DNA of 64,000 nt from Phoronis australis (lineage: Eukaryota; Phoronida; Phoronidae). The stretch is from the NCBI GenBank assembly GCA_002633005.1, contig NMRA01000348.1, positions 37,623 to 101,622 of the forward strand, written 5' to 3'. The notes beneath the pieces are model-generated. The model saw only the letters and a program-made list of their open reading frames with translations, searched no databases and had not been told where the DNA came from. Shown one piece after another: positions 11,470 through 22,870 of the stretch (position 1 is the first letter of the stretch; each line of letters begins with the position of its first letter). The position numbers and the translations under genes were made by a program.

Positions 11470-11790
11470 TCTAACATAAACTCACAGATTATTACTAAAA
11501 GCAGATGATTACTAAAAGTTTGAAATACAAAAAAACAAAAAATACAGTATGGATCTTTTGACCTTCTTGGTGTACTTTTGGTCTCGTGACAGACCAGGAC
11601 AACTCCTTTGTGTAGATATTCACTCGAGCAGTGCACATCTCGTCCCTCGGCGATCTGGTCCACTATATCTTTTCACCACGGTGTACAGCATCTTGGTTCC
11701 TGAAAACGTCTTCAGGTGATTTGTTTCCAGATACAGTTGACGTTTTTCCATTGTCGCGACACACGTTAGCCCGAAAAAAGTAGAAAACGA
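11470..11790 (-). repeat. Dispersed repeat, copy 2 (inverted relative to 2925-3185)
   Basis: Contains GGTGTACTTTTGGTCTCGTG, CCTCGGCGATCTGGTCC and TTCAGGTGATTTGTTTCC, the reverse complements of blocks in the first copy and in matching order. The correspondence runs about 250-300 bp with many substitutions. Confidence 0.7.
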
Positions 11791-12590
11791 GACAAAAGCC
11801 GGCTAAAAGGGCAGGAACTGGTAAAATTCGGCGAATGCACTATTAATAGATCGGAACGTATCCTGTGATTTTTTTAGGAAAAAGTCCAATTCTTAAAAGT
11901 TCGAGCTCCCGCATTTTTCAGGTTCGGTGAGCGCATGTAACCGTCACGGCATCCTCATTTGTAGTATTACGAATTCCGTCTCATCCCACAAACATAGAGC
12001 TGAGAGTCATTTTTGTGTATACGATTTCCCTTCCCCCTAATTTAGCTGCGTCCATTGCCTCACCAAAAACTCTACAGTGTCGACGTTTGCAAAATATCAA
12101 AGATATCCTGGGATATCGCGGGAGAGCCTATACTTAGCCATAGTTCCGTTACGAATGCGCCGTTTTCCGAATTTGCCACTTGAAATTGGATTTGAGCCCC
12201 CCCCCCAACACTAAAACTGCACACATTTAAATCTTTTTTCATCCGTATAATTTTAATTACCGGGGTTAATTAATAAATTCAACATTTCCCTACGCTCTTA
12301 CTGTTTTATTTTTTGTGGCAGCCAAGGGCCCGCCCCCCTAAATCCGCCTATGAGTTATATACACGTAAAAATAGATCGTAAAACAAAAGAGGATGAAATT
12401 TACGTTCAAGTGGTCGAAGCTTTGGCGGCTTGCAGTAACGTAAGCTTACCCACCGTAAAGTTAACATCAGAAACAAAGTTTGACTGGAATATTTTTGCTT
12501 CGTCACTGTTGTTGATATCATAACAATACAATATTATCGTTATTTCAACTACGATTTCCAAAAGTCTACATCAAAACGTTTTTAAGCATG
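11791..12590. other. No further GPCR exon recognised
   Basis: This stretch lies downstream of the GPCR exon on its own strand, where TM3-TM7 exons would be expected. No frame with a DRY, CWxP or NPxxY motif was seen. It contains a C-homopolymer at about 12197-12207 and a scrap GCCCGCCCCCCTAAATCCGCC (positions 12327-12347) related to the MITE family at 13689. Confidence 0.5.
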
Positions 12591-12596
12591 ACCTAC

Positions 12597-12894
12597 CAGG
12601 CAAGTATTTTCGCACAATGTTGAATGGTATTGATAGAGACGCCACCATAGTGTCAGTCACGCCAAGTAAGACGACGCACGTACAGCTGACGGTACGTAAG
12701 TGTTTGTTCTTGGCATAAGCCACAAAGACAATCAGATTAGAGAACAGGCCAGCCACCGCCAGGATGACGTCGAACGCCAGGTGAGTATAAAGTGCGTGCG
12801 ATGATAAGCGCCGCCATGCAACTTCCCTCATCGGTTCACTTGTGTTCAAGAAATCTCCGTGGTCATCGAGTTGGCTGGAAGTGTTGTTAGCCAT
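12597..12894 (-). CDS. Probable first coding exon of a class A G-protein-coupled receptor
   Basis: The minus frame starts MANNTSSQ with a short extracellular tail carrying NTS sequons. A TM1-like helix follows (DVILAVAGLFSNLIVFVAYA; class A receptors usually have GN where SN is seen). Then come a short basic loop (KNKHLRTVSC) and a TM2-like helix (VVLLGVTDTMVASLSIPF) with the conserved acidic residue as TD. LRT before TM2 is usual in class A receptors. The frame runs off after KYLPG at a good donor, CCTG|GTAGGT, which sets the end at 12597; TAG|GTCATG at 12593 is an alternative. The remaining transmembrane exons were not found, so they are far away, on a missing contig, or lost. The start is the first Met and is not independently supported. 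Ligand class cannot be inferred. Confidence 0.65.
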
Positions 12895-13688
12895 CGTCCT
12901 CGCAGCTGTGTAAACGTTTGTTGTAACATGACATCATTTGCTGCTATTTGAGCGAAGAAAGCGCGTCGTTACCCTGGCAACAACGGACTTCAATTACACA
13001 CATCCTGCTCCGTGACTTTCTCATCGGCGCGTTTGCTCTTTCAAGCAACGTCATCGTGTTCGTACCCTTTGTTTGAATTGAAATTAGTTACAACACAGCG
13101 CATGGAATTCGGTGCCTAACATAAACCATCCTTCACAGCTAACCACACGAGCCTAGTTTGAAGCAACTTAAGCGGTTGTCGATTCTTCTCAAACGAAGGA
13201 ATCATTTCTTAGTAGGGAAGAAAATGAAAGCCATTTGGTAATGCCTAAAGCAAAATTTATTTTTGACAGACAAGATGGCGTATGTTTCAGTATTGCCCAT
13301 CTAATGCAATCAAATGTTTCATTAAACAAAGTTCGAATTGATTCATCTATTTTATTACTAATTTATATAAACATACTCGTGTTAAACTTACGAAACTATC
13401 TGTTCTGCTTTGCTTGTCATAAATAAATAAATACTGATTGTATAATATGCGAGAATAGTTGAATTTCTATCGCTGCATTTACTTTCCATTGTGGTATCAA
13501 ACCACACTTGTTTACTGAAAAATTTGTTGACTTTAGTTTTTCTTACTTTGTGAACATGGTCAAGAGGGCGAAATCGTGCGTTTTTTGCTGGCCGAGAGTT
13601 AATTAAAAATTATTATATATTCAGCAGTTTCAAAGAAAGTGCCAGTTGGAATTTGGCAGTGAAGCGGATAGGACCCGGTTCCGTAAAG
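12895..13688. other. Upstream side of the GPCR exon; no other gene seen
   Basis: Would hold the receptor's 5' UTR or promoter on the minus strand if that exon is real. No clear TATA box or repeat was identified. The 13235-13426 plus frame has no recognisable feature. Confidence 0.4.
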
Positions 13689-13904
13689 CAGAGGCGGATC
13701 TACAGGGGGGGGGGGTTCAGGGTGTTCAACCCCCCCCCCTCGGGACAGGATAAAAATATAAATTTCGCCTGAAAAACGAAATCAGCTACTAAAAACCACA
13801 AAAATCTTACACGGGAGGGAAAAACATTCCTTGCGCTCGGCGCTACGCGCCTCGGATTTGCTCGAATCCTAACCCCTTTTCCTGAAAACGTAGATCTGCC
13901 ACTG
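13689..13904. mobile_element. Short MITE with CAG(A/T)GGC(G/A)GATCTAC ends
   Basis: The left end CAGAGGCGGATCTAC and the right end (reverse complement CAGTGGCAGATCTAC) form 15-bp terminal inverted repeats with two mismatches. They are followed inside by G/C homopolymer tracts. A target duplication was not visible. Scraps of the same right end occur at about 37170-37205 (CCCCCCTTAAATCTGCCACTG, split here by position) and near 12330. hAT affiliation is possible from the CAG ends but unproven. Confidence 0.6.
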
Positions 13905-14961
13905 CTGCACTGATGAAATTATACAACGGACAAAAACATCCAGATAGCACTTTTTGTAGAACTATTGCCTGCACGGGCAGTTTATTCGGACTTGGCGTCC
14001 GAAGGCCCTTCGGACGACAGAGCCGACCTCATTCTCCGGAGTAAAAAGGCACTCAATAACACACGGTGAAACTTGTAAAGAGACGATCTGACGTACATGA
14101 CCATAATGTCCACTACTTTGATCGGTATGGGACGCACACACAACGCCAGAAGTGATGGCTGATGTGAGCAAAAACATGATCGTTTCCACACAAAAAGAAT
14201 AGTGGTAGATTGCCCCTTGAAGATTAAAGCGAATTCTCTAGGGGATCGCTGCTTAACCCACCAGCAGCAGGTTTGGTAAACGACCATCTTGAAAAGTGGG
14301 TTGTGCGCAATGCCGTAGTGGTAATTTTAGCATTAAGTATACTTCTGAAACCCAGCGTATCACGCTGACCTCAGGGGTCCTTAAGGTATAATGAGCACGC
14401 AATGGGTGGGACTTGTCTTTTATTTTGATGCACTAGTAGATTTTCATTAAACGTGACAATTGTCTTCGATCCTCTCAGAGCGGGAACACCATTACTCGAT
14501 TTTATTCAATTTCCCACCTTACCTATTCACCCTCATTTTTCTCGTAACATTGAGGCCTCCACGTTTTCCCGTTCCGCGTTCACAACGCCCATTGTTTCCA
14601 GTATTGATTCTATGTACTTCATTCTATTCCTTCTGCTTGTTCTCCGCTCCAGTGCCATTGCTTGTTACGCGTTTCTCGGCTTACTGAGTCGTCTCCACAG
14701 CATTATATTTATGGCTGCTCTCCTTCATTTTCAAGAATACAAACTTATTTTCTACATCAGTGCAGTCATTGCCAGCATTGTGCGATTACACTTGGCTGTC
14801 CTCAATCTCCAACTGCTGGTTTATGAGCCTTTGCAGTTGGCACGCTCAGCAGTAGGAAAAAAGCAAAAAAAAGGGCTGCGCCGGACTATATTCTAGTTTT
14901 AGGTTGATCGCATTTGCTTTTGGCCAAAACATGAGCACGAACTTTAAAACTAGCGGTATAA
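13905..14961. other. No gene recognised
   Basis: A 147-codon plus frame (14453-14896) is open but low in similarity to anything I know. The opposite strand shows broken frames with phrases such as LETMGVVNAERENVEAS and could be the sense strand of a decayed transposon ORF. I leave both uncalled. A short GGCCCTTCGGACGACAG palindromic piece lies near 14000. Confidence 0.4.
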
Positions 14962-15094
14962 ATAGATTATTACATGTTCTCAGTCGTTATCCCCCTTATC
15001 TAGAGCCCTCGTGGACTTTGGAGAATTATAGCGATAATTCTCCAAAATCCACTCGGATAACGGGGGATAACGACTTCGCCATGTAATAATCTAT
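14962..15094. mobile_element. Palindromic hairpin MITE (133 bp)
   Basis: ATAGATTATTACATG at the left pairs with CATGTAATAATCTAT at the right. Inside, CGTTATCCCCC pairs with GGGGGATAACG and GTGGACTTTGGAGAATTAT pairs with ATAATTCTCCAAAATCCAC around a four-base loop near the centre. Nearly the whole element is one long hairpin. TATA-rich flanks make a TA duplication possible but not certain. Confidence 0.75.
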
Positions 15095-16537
15095 AATTAT
15101 CCTATACGCGCGATGGTATGGCAATGTAATACGGGTCGTACTGTGAAGTTTTGTATGAAATAACTACTTTTCCGTATTCAACGCGCGATAAATACGGATG
15201 CCTCTTTTCTCGCCAAAATTCCCACCTGAGCACACAATACACAACACTTCATAAAATATGATTTTATATAAAGCATCACTTTGGGTTCAGCTCCGTGCGC
15301 AATATTTTCGCATGCCAATGCTATGATATCCGTTTTCAAAACTAAACAAAAAAAGTGAAATAAATATATTGACAACTTTTCTTAATATACCTTGAAATTT
15401 TGCGCCTGAGCAGAACACTAAAATCACAAAAAGTTTCGAACTTGCCACAATATATTTGGGATTAGGAAAGCAATATGCATTACCAATGCATGCCTCTTTT
15501 GCACAACACCAGTTAAGGTTCTTTACGGTCAAATATGAGTCAATTTTTAAATTCGTTCTCAAAACAATTAAAATACGTCGAGCCCAAATGCAAAACTGCA
15601 ACTGCAGTAAATATTGTATTTTTTCAATTTTATGATAAATTCCGGAATACTTTCAACCTAAAAATGATAAGAACTGCGCGCAAGGAGCATTTTAAGAAAC
15701 GTCTGAACGTGCATCAGCCACAACGTCTGGGTGTCCTGCACAGATATTACTCAACAAAGTCAAGAAAAATCGTCAAAAACGTAAGCAAACTTCAAGTTAG
15801 AAATAGATTTAACGCAATCTCTGAGGAAAATACTGAAAATAGCAGATATGCACCCCAAGCCTGTAGCTGCTGCAAAATACAACTTGGCTGCCGTGTCATG
15901 CAGGCTGCAAAAATTCGTTCATAAAAAATTGCGTGCACGTATACGTGTCACACGATCTGCGATCACCATTGATTAAAGGAGGAAAACGGCACAAAAACAA
16001 GCGGAGCAATCTGTGGAAACCCGCTTCTTTAAGAATCCTTAGTGGGGCGTATAGGATAAATTTCGCCCGAGTGCAAATACTTTTGCATATCACGAATCGA
16101 GATATAATAACACACTGGTACAAACACGTACGTTGTATAAGCTATATATCTACAGTGTTATTTGTGGCATATTTTGAATGTGGCCAACATGTACGTTGGT
16201 GGCTAATAAGTCACAAGTAATGAATGACAGAAGTCGACACATTTTTATTTTCGACGAAACAAGGAAGAGGGCGTATTGGCAGTGATTCAATTTAATGTGA
16301 CACTAGTTTCGGCTGAACTCAATTCACGGACTTGTTAAATCACCTATCCCGCACAAATGCGCCCGTCTAACACGACTCTACTGGGAATCCAATGTTCGAA
16401 GTTTTCCGACGCAACTTGTATCTGAACAGGGACTCTCTCTTTTTCATGCGGTGCCGTGCGCACGCGTGGGTTATCTGGGATGCCGAACCGGATGAATCTC
16501 CAAAAAACACTTGAACTCGAGATTTCCGTCCTCCACT
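15095..16537. other. No recognised gene; one basic 129-codon open frame
   Basis: The frame 15535-15924 (+) encodes a basic peptide (for example KEHFKKRLNVHQPQRLGVLH) with no domain I recognise. Base composition does not stand out from its surroundings. It could be a decayed transposon piece or chance. Nothing else was seen. Confidence 0.35.
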
Positions 16538-16598
16538 CCGGCCAACCCGCGATCGAGAACGCCCGGAAGGCGATCGAGAACGAGACCTTGCACCAAAA

Positions 16599-16754
16599 AT
16601 GGCAGACGGCAGTGACGTACCCGGTGAGTTTAAGTGTCATTTCTGCTTAAATAGAGACCATTTTGGTACGAATGCTACACACAGAAAAGCGTCAGAGTGT
16701 AACATTTGTTGTGGATCTGAAATAATACTTGACTTTTTCTTATTTTTAAAATAA
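16599..16754 (+). pseudogene. Short Cys/His-rich ORF inside the 3-kb TIR transposon
   Basis: The frame begins MADGSDVPGEF immediately inside the left TIR and encodes KCHFCLNRDHFGTNATHRK followed by ECNICC. This is a C-x2-C...H pattern reminiscent of a zinc-binding finger, and a stop follows 51 codons in. It may be the first exon of the protein the element once encoded. Evidence is only the motif and its placement, so function is not assigned. Confidence 0.45.
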
Positions 16755-17470
16755 AGAGCTCAGAAATCAATGGCTTTCGGTAAAATGCCTTGCACCTCGT
16801 GAAATCGACACTTTCTACTTGTTTTTAGCAATTCCAGGGTTCTTAAGAAGAGACGTGTGACGTTTATAGTTTAATCGTCCCTGGTGACACCTTTGTTAGT
16901 TATGATTTGTGAAACAATTTGAGATATTTACCTGTACAAGCAGGTCCTTGTGCGAGACGGCGATCGGGAACGATGTCATTAATTCTCTATGGCGATCGTG
17001 AACGCAAAAAAGAGATCGTGAACGCACATTTTTTTCTCTGCATTGGCCTGAATAGTCGTTAAAGTTACGGTATTATGTCAATAATTTGAGAATAATACGG
17101 AGTCTGAATTAGTTGATGGGTTGATTATTAATTACATTTCCGAGATCGTTTTTTCATTATATATAAGTGAGATTTAGCCTAACAAACATAACTGAATGCG
17201 TTGGATTTTTTCATTTGAACTGTAGCCACATGACGAGTCCTTCAAGGTGTTAAAGTCCACGCCTTCAAAAAAGAGTAGTACAACTGATTCATGTCACAAC
17301 GTTCGAAGTGTGTGTTGTGGAGCCTCGTTCAGGAACTAAGAAATCGACTTAGTATGACTACATAGCAGTAAAATACAGTGACACTACACAAAGCAAGACC
17401 TGCGTCAAGAGTTTTTTACCAATATAGTAAAACACAGCATTAAGCATCGTGCTCAGGAACAAAGTCGATT

Positions 17471-17627
17471 CAGTGTTGTGTCTGTGATCAATGTTTCACG
17501 GAAAGAGTGAGCGTGATGCGACACCGCGTCACAGCACGAAGACACACCTTTCTGTGGTGAATGTGGCATGTCATGCAAACAGTATGCCTCCTTCTACAGG
17601 CATAGCAAGCAGAAACGTCATGAATGA
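17471..17627 (+). pseudogene. Two C2H2-like zinc-finger remnants inside the 3-kb TIR transposon
   Basis: CCVCDQCFTERVSVMRHRVT, then after a one-base frameshift TPFCGECGMSCKQYASFYRH, then SKQKRHE and a stop. Two consecutive C-x2-C...H-x3/4-H arrangements ending in RHE argue for a real former zinc-finger C terminus. The frameshift disables it. It may have been the DNA-binding part of the element's own protein or a captured host fragment. Confidence 0.55.
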
Positions 17628-19511
17628 AATCATTAAGTCCAGTGGTAAAGGTTGTTAAGTCACTAGTTTATTCAGATTTACAGAGTCTCTGGTTGGTAGT
17701 TGTCTGATGTGCAGGTATTTCGACTTTTTTGTTTTGAACCTTTTTTCCTCAAGTTTCTTTCTATATTTGTGTTATTTCAAAAGGATCTTAAACAGAACCA
17801 GTACATTTTTGTAGTGCTTAGGTAGATTTAAATGGTAATACTAAGTGTCATTGGGCAATACTTACATACAATTGTTCTAACCAATAAGTATTTTAAAAGA
17901 AAATATATGTCTATGATTATTGTTGAAATTGCTTTCATATTGTTGTTGATTTCCTGTGAGAGACCATTATACTATCAATCAGTCCTAAATATATTGTCTA
18001 TGATTCAGTGATTATTTAGTCCAATACATTCCAAAAGTAATTCGTTGGAAATGTTCAATGGATTTGTTATGTTGATATCCCTAAAGCAATAAATTTATAT
18101 ATTTCTGTACGACCAATTTTGAGGTATGTGTGATAAAAGATTAATATTACAATAGAAATGCTGTAATATTGTCGATTTCCTAAATCACTACAGTGTGTAG
18201 TTGAAGTGACGTTAATGACAACATGTTGTCTAGGTTTTGAGAAAATCACAAAAAGTATGTGTATTATAACTGTCTCAATCTTTTTTCAGTGGCACATTAA
18301 ACTGGAGATCATGAACTGATGATGCAGGTGAACTTAGGACCAAGACTACAAAACAGAAGAAAAGTCAAACACAACGTACATTCAAGCCACACGGGGGCCA
18401 CAAGTCAATCTGTTCATCTCTGTTTCGATGTTATCAGTAAAACATCAAGTAAAATCCCACCCGTTTTATCAGCACACCAGTTTACACAACTTTTAGATCC
18501 CAGACGTTTATGAGTGGGAATCTTTGAATCACCTCATGAAGTGTTGCCCCATGGGCAAGCTCATCATCATTCTTTGACTTCACTGGCTATTTGTTTTTTT
18601 CCTTTTGCTGTCACAATTTTACAAGAATATTCCACACTCGCTTTCATCTCGGTGCTGCAACAATTTGTTTACCCTTGGCTGACACGCCACATGGAACAAC
18701 TCCTGGGTGAGTCGTCAGTTTAGAAACCCTTGTTCTCAGTGGTTTCGTCTAAAAGTAGATGCCTGTCTGGTAGGATGTACCTTCACGTCGTGGGTAACAT
18801 GTTCGTTGAAGCAACAACAGTAAACTTGTTTCCTGAATTGAAAATAAATTCGTTTGTGAAACTAAAATTATGCTTCATGTGTACATGTAGTGTTCATGAC
18901 AATTTAACGGAAACATGCTATGCTGTTGTTCAGTTTAATACGAAAGTAACACAGTAATGACACAAAATGTGACTAATTCATTGCACCACACTTATTTTGT
19001 AACCTTTTCACGTTTTATAAGTAAAAAGTTCATTACTGTTCGACACACCACGATGCAATCCCGATCGTAAAAACAAGTACAAATAAACACAAATTTGCGT
19101 TCCCGATCGCTTATCGTTGCGTTCTCGATCGCATCTTTCAGCAGGAAAGCGTCGAAAAATCAGAGATCTTGACAAATTTATAAAAAAACAAGCGATGCGT
19201 TATTATAATTTCACACGTTATTTCTTCAAAACTCCATGGTCAATTTATTGCCAAAATGACATATAATTCACCTTCGGCTTACGCGATGCCTTGGTCAACG
19301 TAACTTTTCTCCTATAATTGAAAGAGACACTAGCCTAAACCTCTACCTGCACTTCCTCAATTTGTTACGTCTTGCACTCGTGTGTCTGTTTTCACTTTGG
19401 AAGTAAAAACAACGAAAATTCATCAAACTTATTCACCTTGCCTGGCTTCGCTTCTCACGCCAAATTCGTTCTCGATCGCCTTCCGGTCATTCTCGATCGT
19501 GGGTTGGTCGG

Positions 19512-20800
19512 GGCGGTCTTCTAAATATTCTTCTTATTGTTTTCTAGACTAGTTTCCCAACACCAACAAGGGCGAGGGTGGCAGGCCCGGAATCCAGAAC
19601 ATAGAGCCGATAGCTAAGCAGCGCGATAACCGTCCCGTTTCATGGGGAGCGTGAGAAGAAAACACTTGCTGAGAGCAGTTACGCAGTTTTGTCCGATTAT
19701 CTTTTTTCGGGAATACGGGAATGTTTCTCGTTACCGGTACGGCTCCATTTTCTAAACTTTGTTTTTCGGCACTAGAATTATTTTAATGTTGCCTGACCGA
19801 CGAGCGTGACCGGATTTAACGCTTTTGAAGGAGAACGGAATGTCTCAGGGTCCCCTCACAACTGCAAAACGTTACTGTTGCCTGCGACGTTATTGAATTC
19901 ACACACATGTTTTATTATCGTGGATGTTGGTTGTATATAGGTCACTGACACTTATGACTTTAATTAGCCTTTCTGCAGGAGTACACCCTCTGTCACCAAA
20001 TAGCAATTCGCTGTCATTTTCGCTAAAAGTGAGCCCAATTTTGCTTGAAGAATTTACAGTGCTAACCTGGGGCGGAAATGATTCCTGGAATACAGTGTTT
20101 GTCACTGATGACTCTAGCAACACTGTTTGAGGTCCAAGTACATCGAATAATTTGTTAACATAGTGGTGTTTGTGATCTATACAGTTTGATACATCCAACA
20201 CTTCAAGAGGGGTTCCCTTGGCTCCAGTCATAGATTAGATGACCCTGCTTTTACTTCAACGTAGCCATTTTTGATGAAATTTGTCATGAACGGCCTTAGT
20301 TGTCCTTCTTACTAGACACGTTTTCCGGTCATCGGAACCAAAATTGCAAGATATGAAGATTGTGAGGCAGATCGAAATATTTGAACAAGCTGAAACATTT
20401 ATAGCGTATAAAAAGTTTGTTTATGACAGATTTTCTGGTAAATGGGAACATTTTATTGTTCACGTTAACTCCATGCAGCAGTGGTTTAATTCATACGAGA
20501 TTGGTCTTTCCTGAGGTGTACATGTGTGTATTTATGGATGTTTTTTGTACTTGTTTATTAATGATAAGCAAATCTATGTGTATATACGTAAAATGCTTAA
20601 TCAAAAATGCTGTCTTGTGCCAAACGCAAATTGTTGTTTTCACTTCGATATTGATTACCCAGATATCATGCCTCTTGGTGCTTTCTGGGCAATGTATATC
20701 CATGGTATTGAAGATTACGTAATAAACTTGTTGGGGACGTTTTCTTCCTATGTTCATTGTTCATCATAATTGTTTTTGACATTTCTCGTACTCTTTCATT
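19512..20800. other. No recognised gene; one 110-codon minus frame
   Basis: The minus frame 19899-20231 (starts MTGAKGTPLEVLDVSNCIDH) has a less skewed composition than other chance frames and could be an exon, since a possible donor follows ERLIK. I recognise no domain and see no partner exon. A 101-codon plus frame at 20417-20722 is hydrophobic and AT-driven, probably chance. Confidence 0.35.
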
Positions 20801-22690
20801 ATGAGCTCATAACAAGTGCATCTTATTACATGTATGTGTTCGAGAGTATAATGGCTTACATGAGTGATTCCCACGTCCAAATTTGCACTTAATGACGGCT
20901 GGATTCAATCGCTACAAACACATTGGATATCCGAGTATCAAGCAAAATGTTTAGTTTAGACTCGAACTTAAAAGCTTAATGCTGGGGCCATAAAGGGTAA
21001 ACTAGTAGTTTAGAAGCATTTCTGAGAATGTGTATGCTAAAGGCATTTTTAGTAAAAGTGGGGAGCCTATCTTTTTAGTGTTGTTATGGTATGCTGATTT
21101 CGGTTATGACTGTTCCCAAACTGGAATTCGAGTGTTTGATCATCTAATTTGAATAAACAAAAAGACCACCAAATCAACAAGATAAGAAACATACTGGGGA
21201 CCAGGAGTACAATATATCAAAAATAATTAGGAAATGGTTTGGTATTAAATAATTTAAGTTTGAGAATATGTTATCGAAAGTCATAAAATTCTCTATTCAT
21301 GCTAATTAGCTTCCGCCATTCCCAAAAATTCAAATTTCGGTGTAGATTTAACAATTTGCAGGCAGACATGACAAATAAAGAATGAATATCTATCATGGGC
21401 GGCGCAGCTCTCAAACAATGGGGGACCAGAAAAATCCTTATGACACACGTAAAGATTTTTATTTCATCTCCACAAACTTACAAATGTTTATTAATAAAAT
21501 CTGAATATGCAAATCAGAAACCAGAATTATCAATACTTTTTGCGAACATCTCATGATTTAGATAAAACATAAAAGTGTTGTAAACATAACAACGTGACAT
21601 ATGTATAAGTATGGGGCAGACACCCACGTTAACCATAATATACATGTACTCCAGCCTATGAGACGAACCAAACCCTAGACACGAAGGCCTAGTATATTTT
21701 GTTCATCAAGAAAAATTCTTCACATACTACCTGCAAAATAGTAATTTTACAGAATATTCATTGCGACTAACCCGTGCAGCTATGGATCTAGTAACTGTAG
21801 ATGTGTGTGTACTATGTTTGAAAAATCCTATAACAGGGAATTATTTGAGGATCCAGATTTTGTAAATTTCTGAGGGAGTGTACCTGTCGAGACTTGACAC
21901 TGACTTCATTACAATTTACGGCGACTGGAAACTACGGATGTAGTCCAAGATTATAGTAAAACCGGCCACGGGTACGTAAACGCCAATAATCCTCATGCGA
22001 AGTGACAAGTTTCAAACTTTGTATCTCAGTTTAATTGTCCGTGCTCGCCGTGGAAAGAGAATAACCCAAACAGAATGTTTACTTGGAAAAACTTATGCTA
22101 AAAACACCATTTTATCCGAAGAATTGATAAACATTATGGAATGCCTTAAGATTGGACCTTGATTCAGGTCCGATAATTATTATATTTTACATTCTATTAA
22201 AAATATCCGAGAAATTTTATCCGTGATCGGTGACTTTGAAAATTCAACACCTTCATATTAAGAGATGGGTATATGTTGCAGTAATAAAAAAGTTATACTT
22301 GATACAAGAAATGAAATAAACGACCTGTACCTCCAAATTGACTACTCTTTTATTTTTAAGAGCTCCTTTTTAAATTGCGGTCTGAAGCTATTCAGTTTGC
22401 GAAAGACAATTTAAAAAGCAGAGAGATTCTAGCCTAAAAATTTGAAAAAGTCAGATAATGTTTGAAATAAATAAAATTACAAAATCCTCCAATTTTGATG
22501 AGATTTTAGAATGTACGTTTGTCTGTTGAATTTCGATGAGCATATGATAGTTGCCATGATAAGAACCCGTGCTAGTATGATTTACCAAGGAGAAAAACCA
22601 ACAAAAAACTCGGTAATTTAAAAAAAGAAACTTTGTCAAGAAAAAAATTACTAGATTAATGCGTAACGGAAATGAGCTTACAGATCAGAA
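20801..22690. other. No gene recognised
   Basis: AT-rich intergenic sequence. The only structure noted is a short GGGCGGCGCAGCTCTC...AATGGGGGACC scrap near 21397-21425, similar to the one at about 11140. No frame longer than 62 codons occurs with meaningful composition. Confidence 0.5.
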
Positions 22691-22694
22691 GGAA

Positions 22695-22780
22695 CGTGAA
22701 CATGTACACATGCATTGTTCACATGAACATGTACACATGCATTGTTCACATGCATTGTTCACATGCATTGTTCACATTTT
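22695..22780. repeat. Short tandem repeat of CACATG(C/A)A(T)TGTT-type units
   Basis: ACATGTACACATGCATTGTT occurs twice and is followed by three further CACATGCATTGTT units. The array is about 85 bp and rich in alternating purine-pyrimidine (CATG/ATGCAT) steps. Confidence 0.85.
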
Positions 22781-22870
22781 TAGCACTTTTAACAAAGATC
22801 TGCAGTCGAGGAAAGATAGTACTTAATAGTTTCATAAGGTTGGTAGAGTACATGAGTAGTACTTTGACAA

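Larger units (their letters stand above)
16538..19511. mobile_element. TIR DNA transposon of about 3 kb with reiterated GCGATCG(N)GAACG motifs
   Basis: The ends are terminal inverted repeats of about 45 bp: left 16538-16582 and right 19467-19511. They share CC(G)(G/A)CCAACCC, then CGATCGAGAA, then CCGGAAGGCGATCGAGAACG, with a few mismatches. The motif GCGATCGnGAACG recurs near the left end (about 16551, 16570, 16969, 16992, 17013). Inverted, it recurs near the right end (about 19063, 19089, 19115, 19471, 19490), as subterminal transposase-binding sites do in some families. No transposase catalytic domain was found, but zinc-finger relics lie inside. No convincing target-site duplication is visible. 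The superfamily is undetermined. Confidence 0.75.

Noticed and set aside
14453-14896. 147-codon plus frame, the longest outside transposons
   Set aside because: No recognised domain; the opposite strand looks more protein-like but is broken by stops. Not enough to call a gene.
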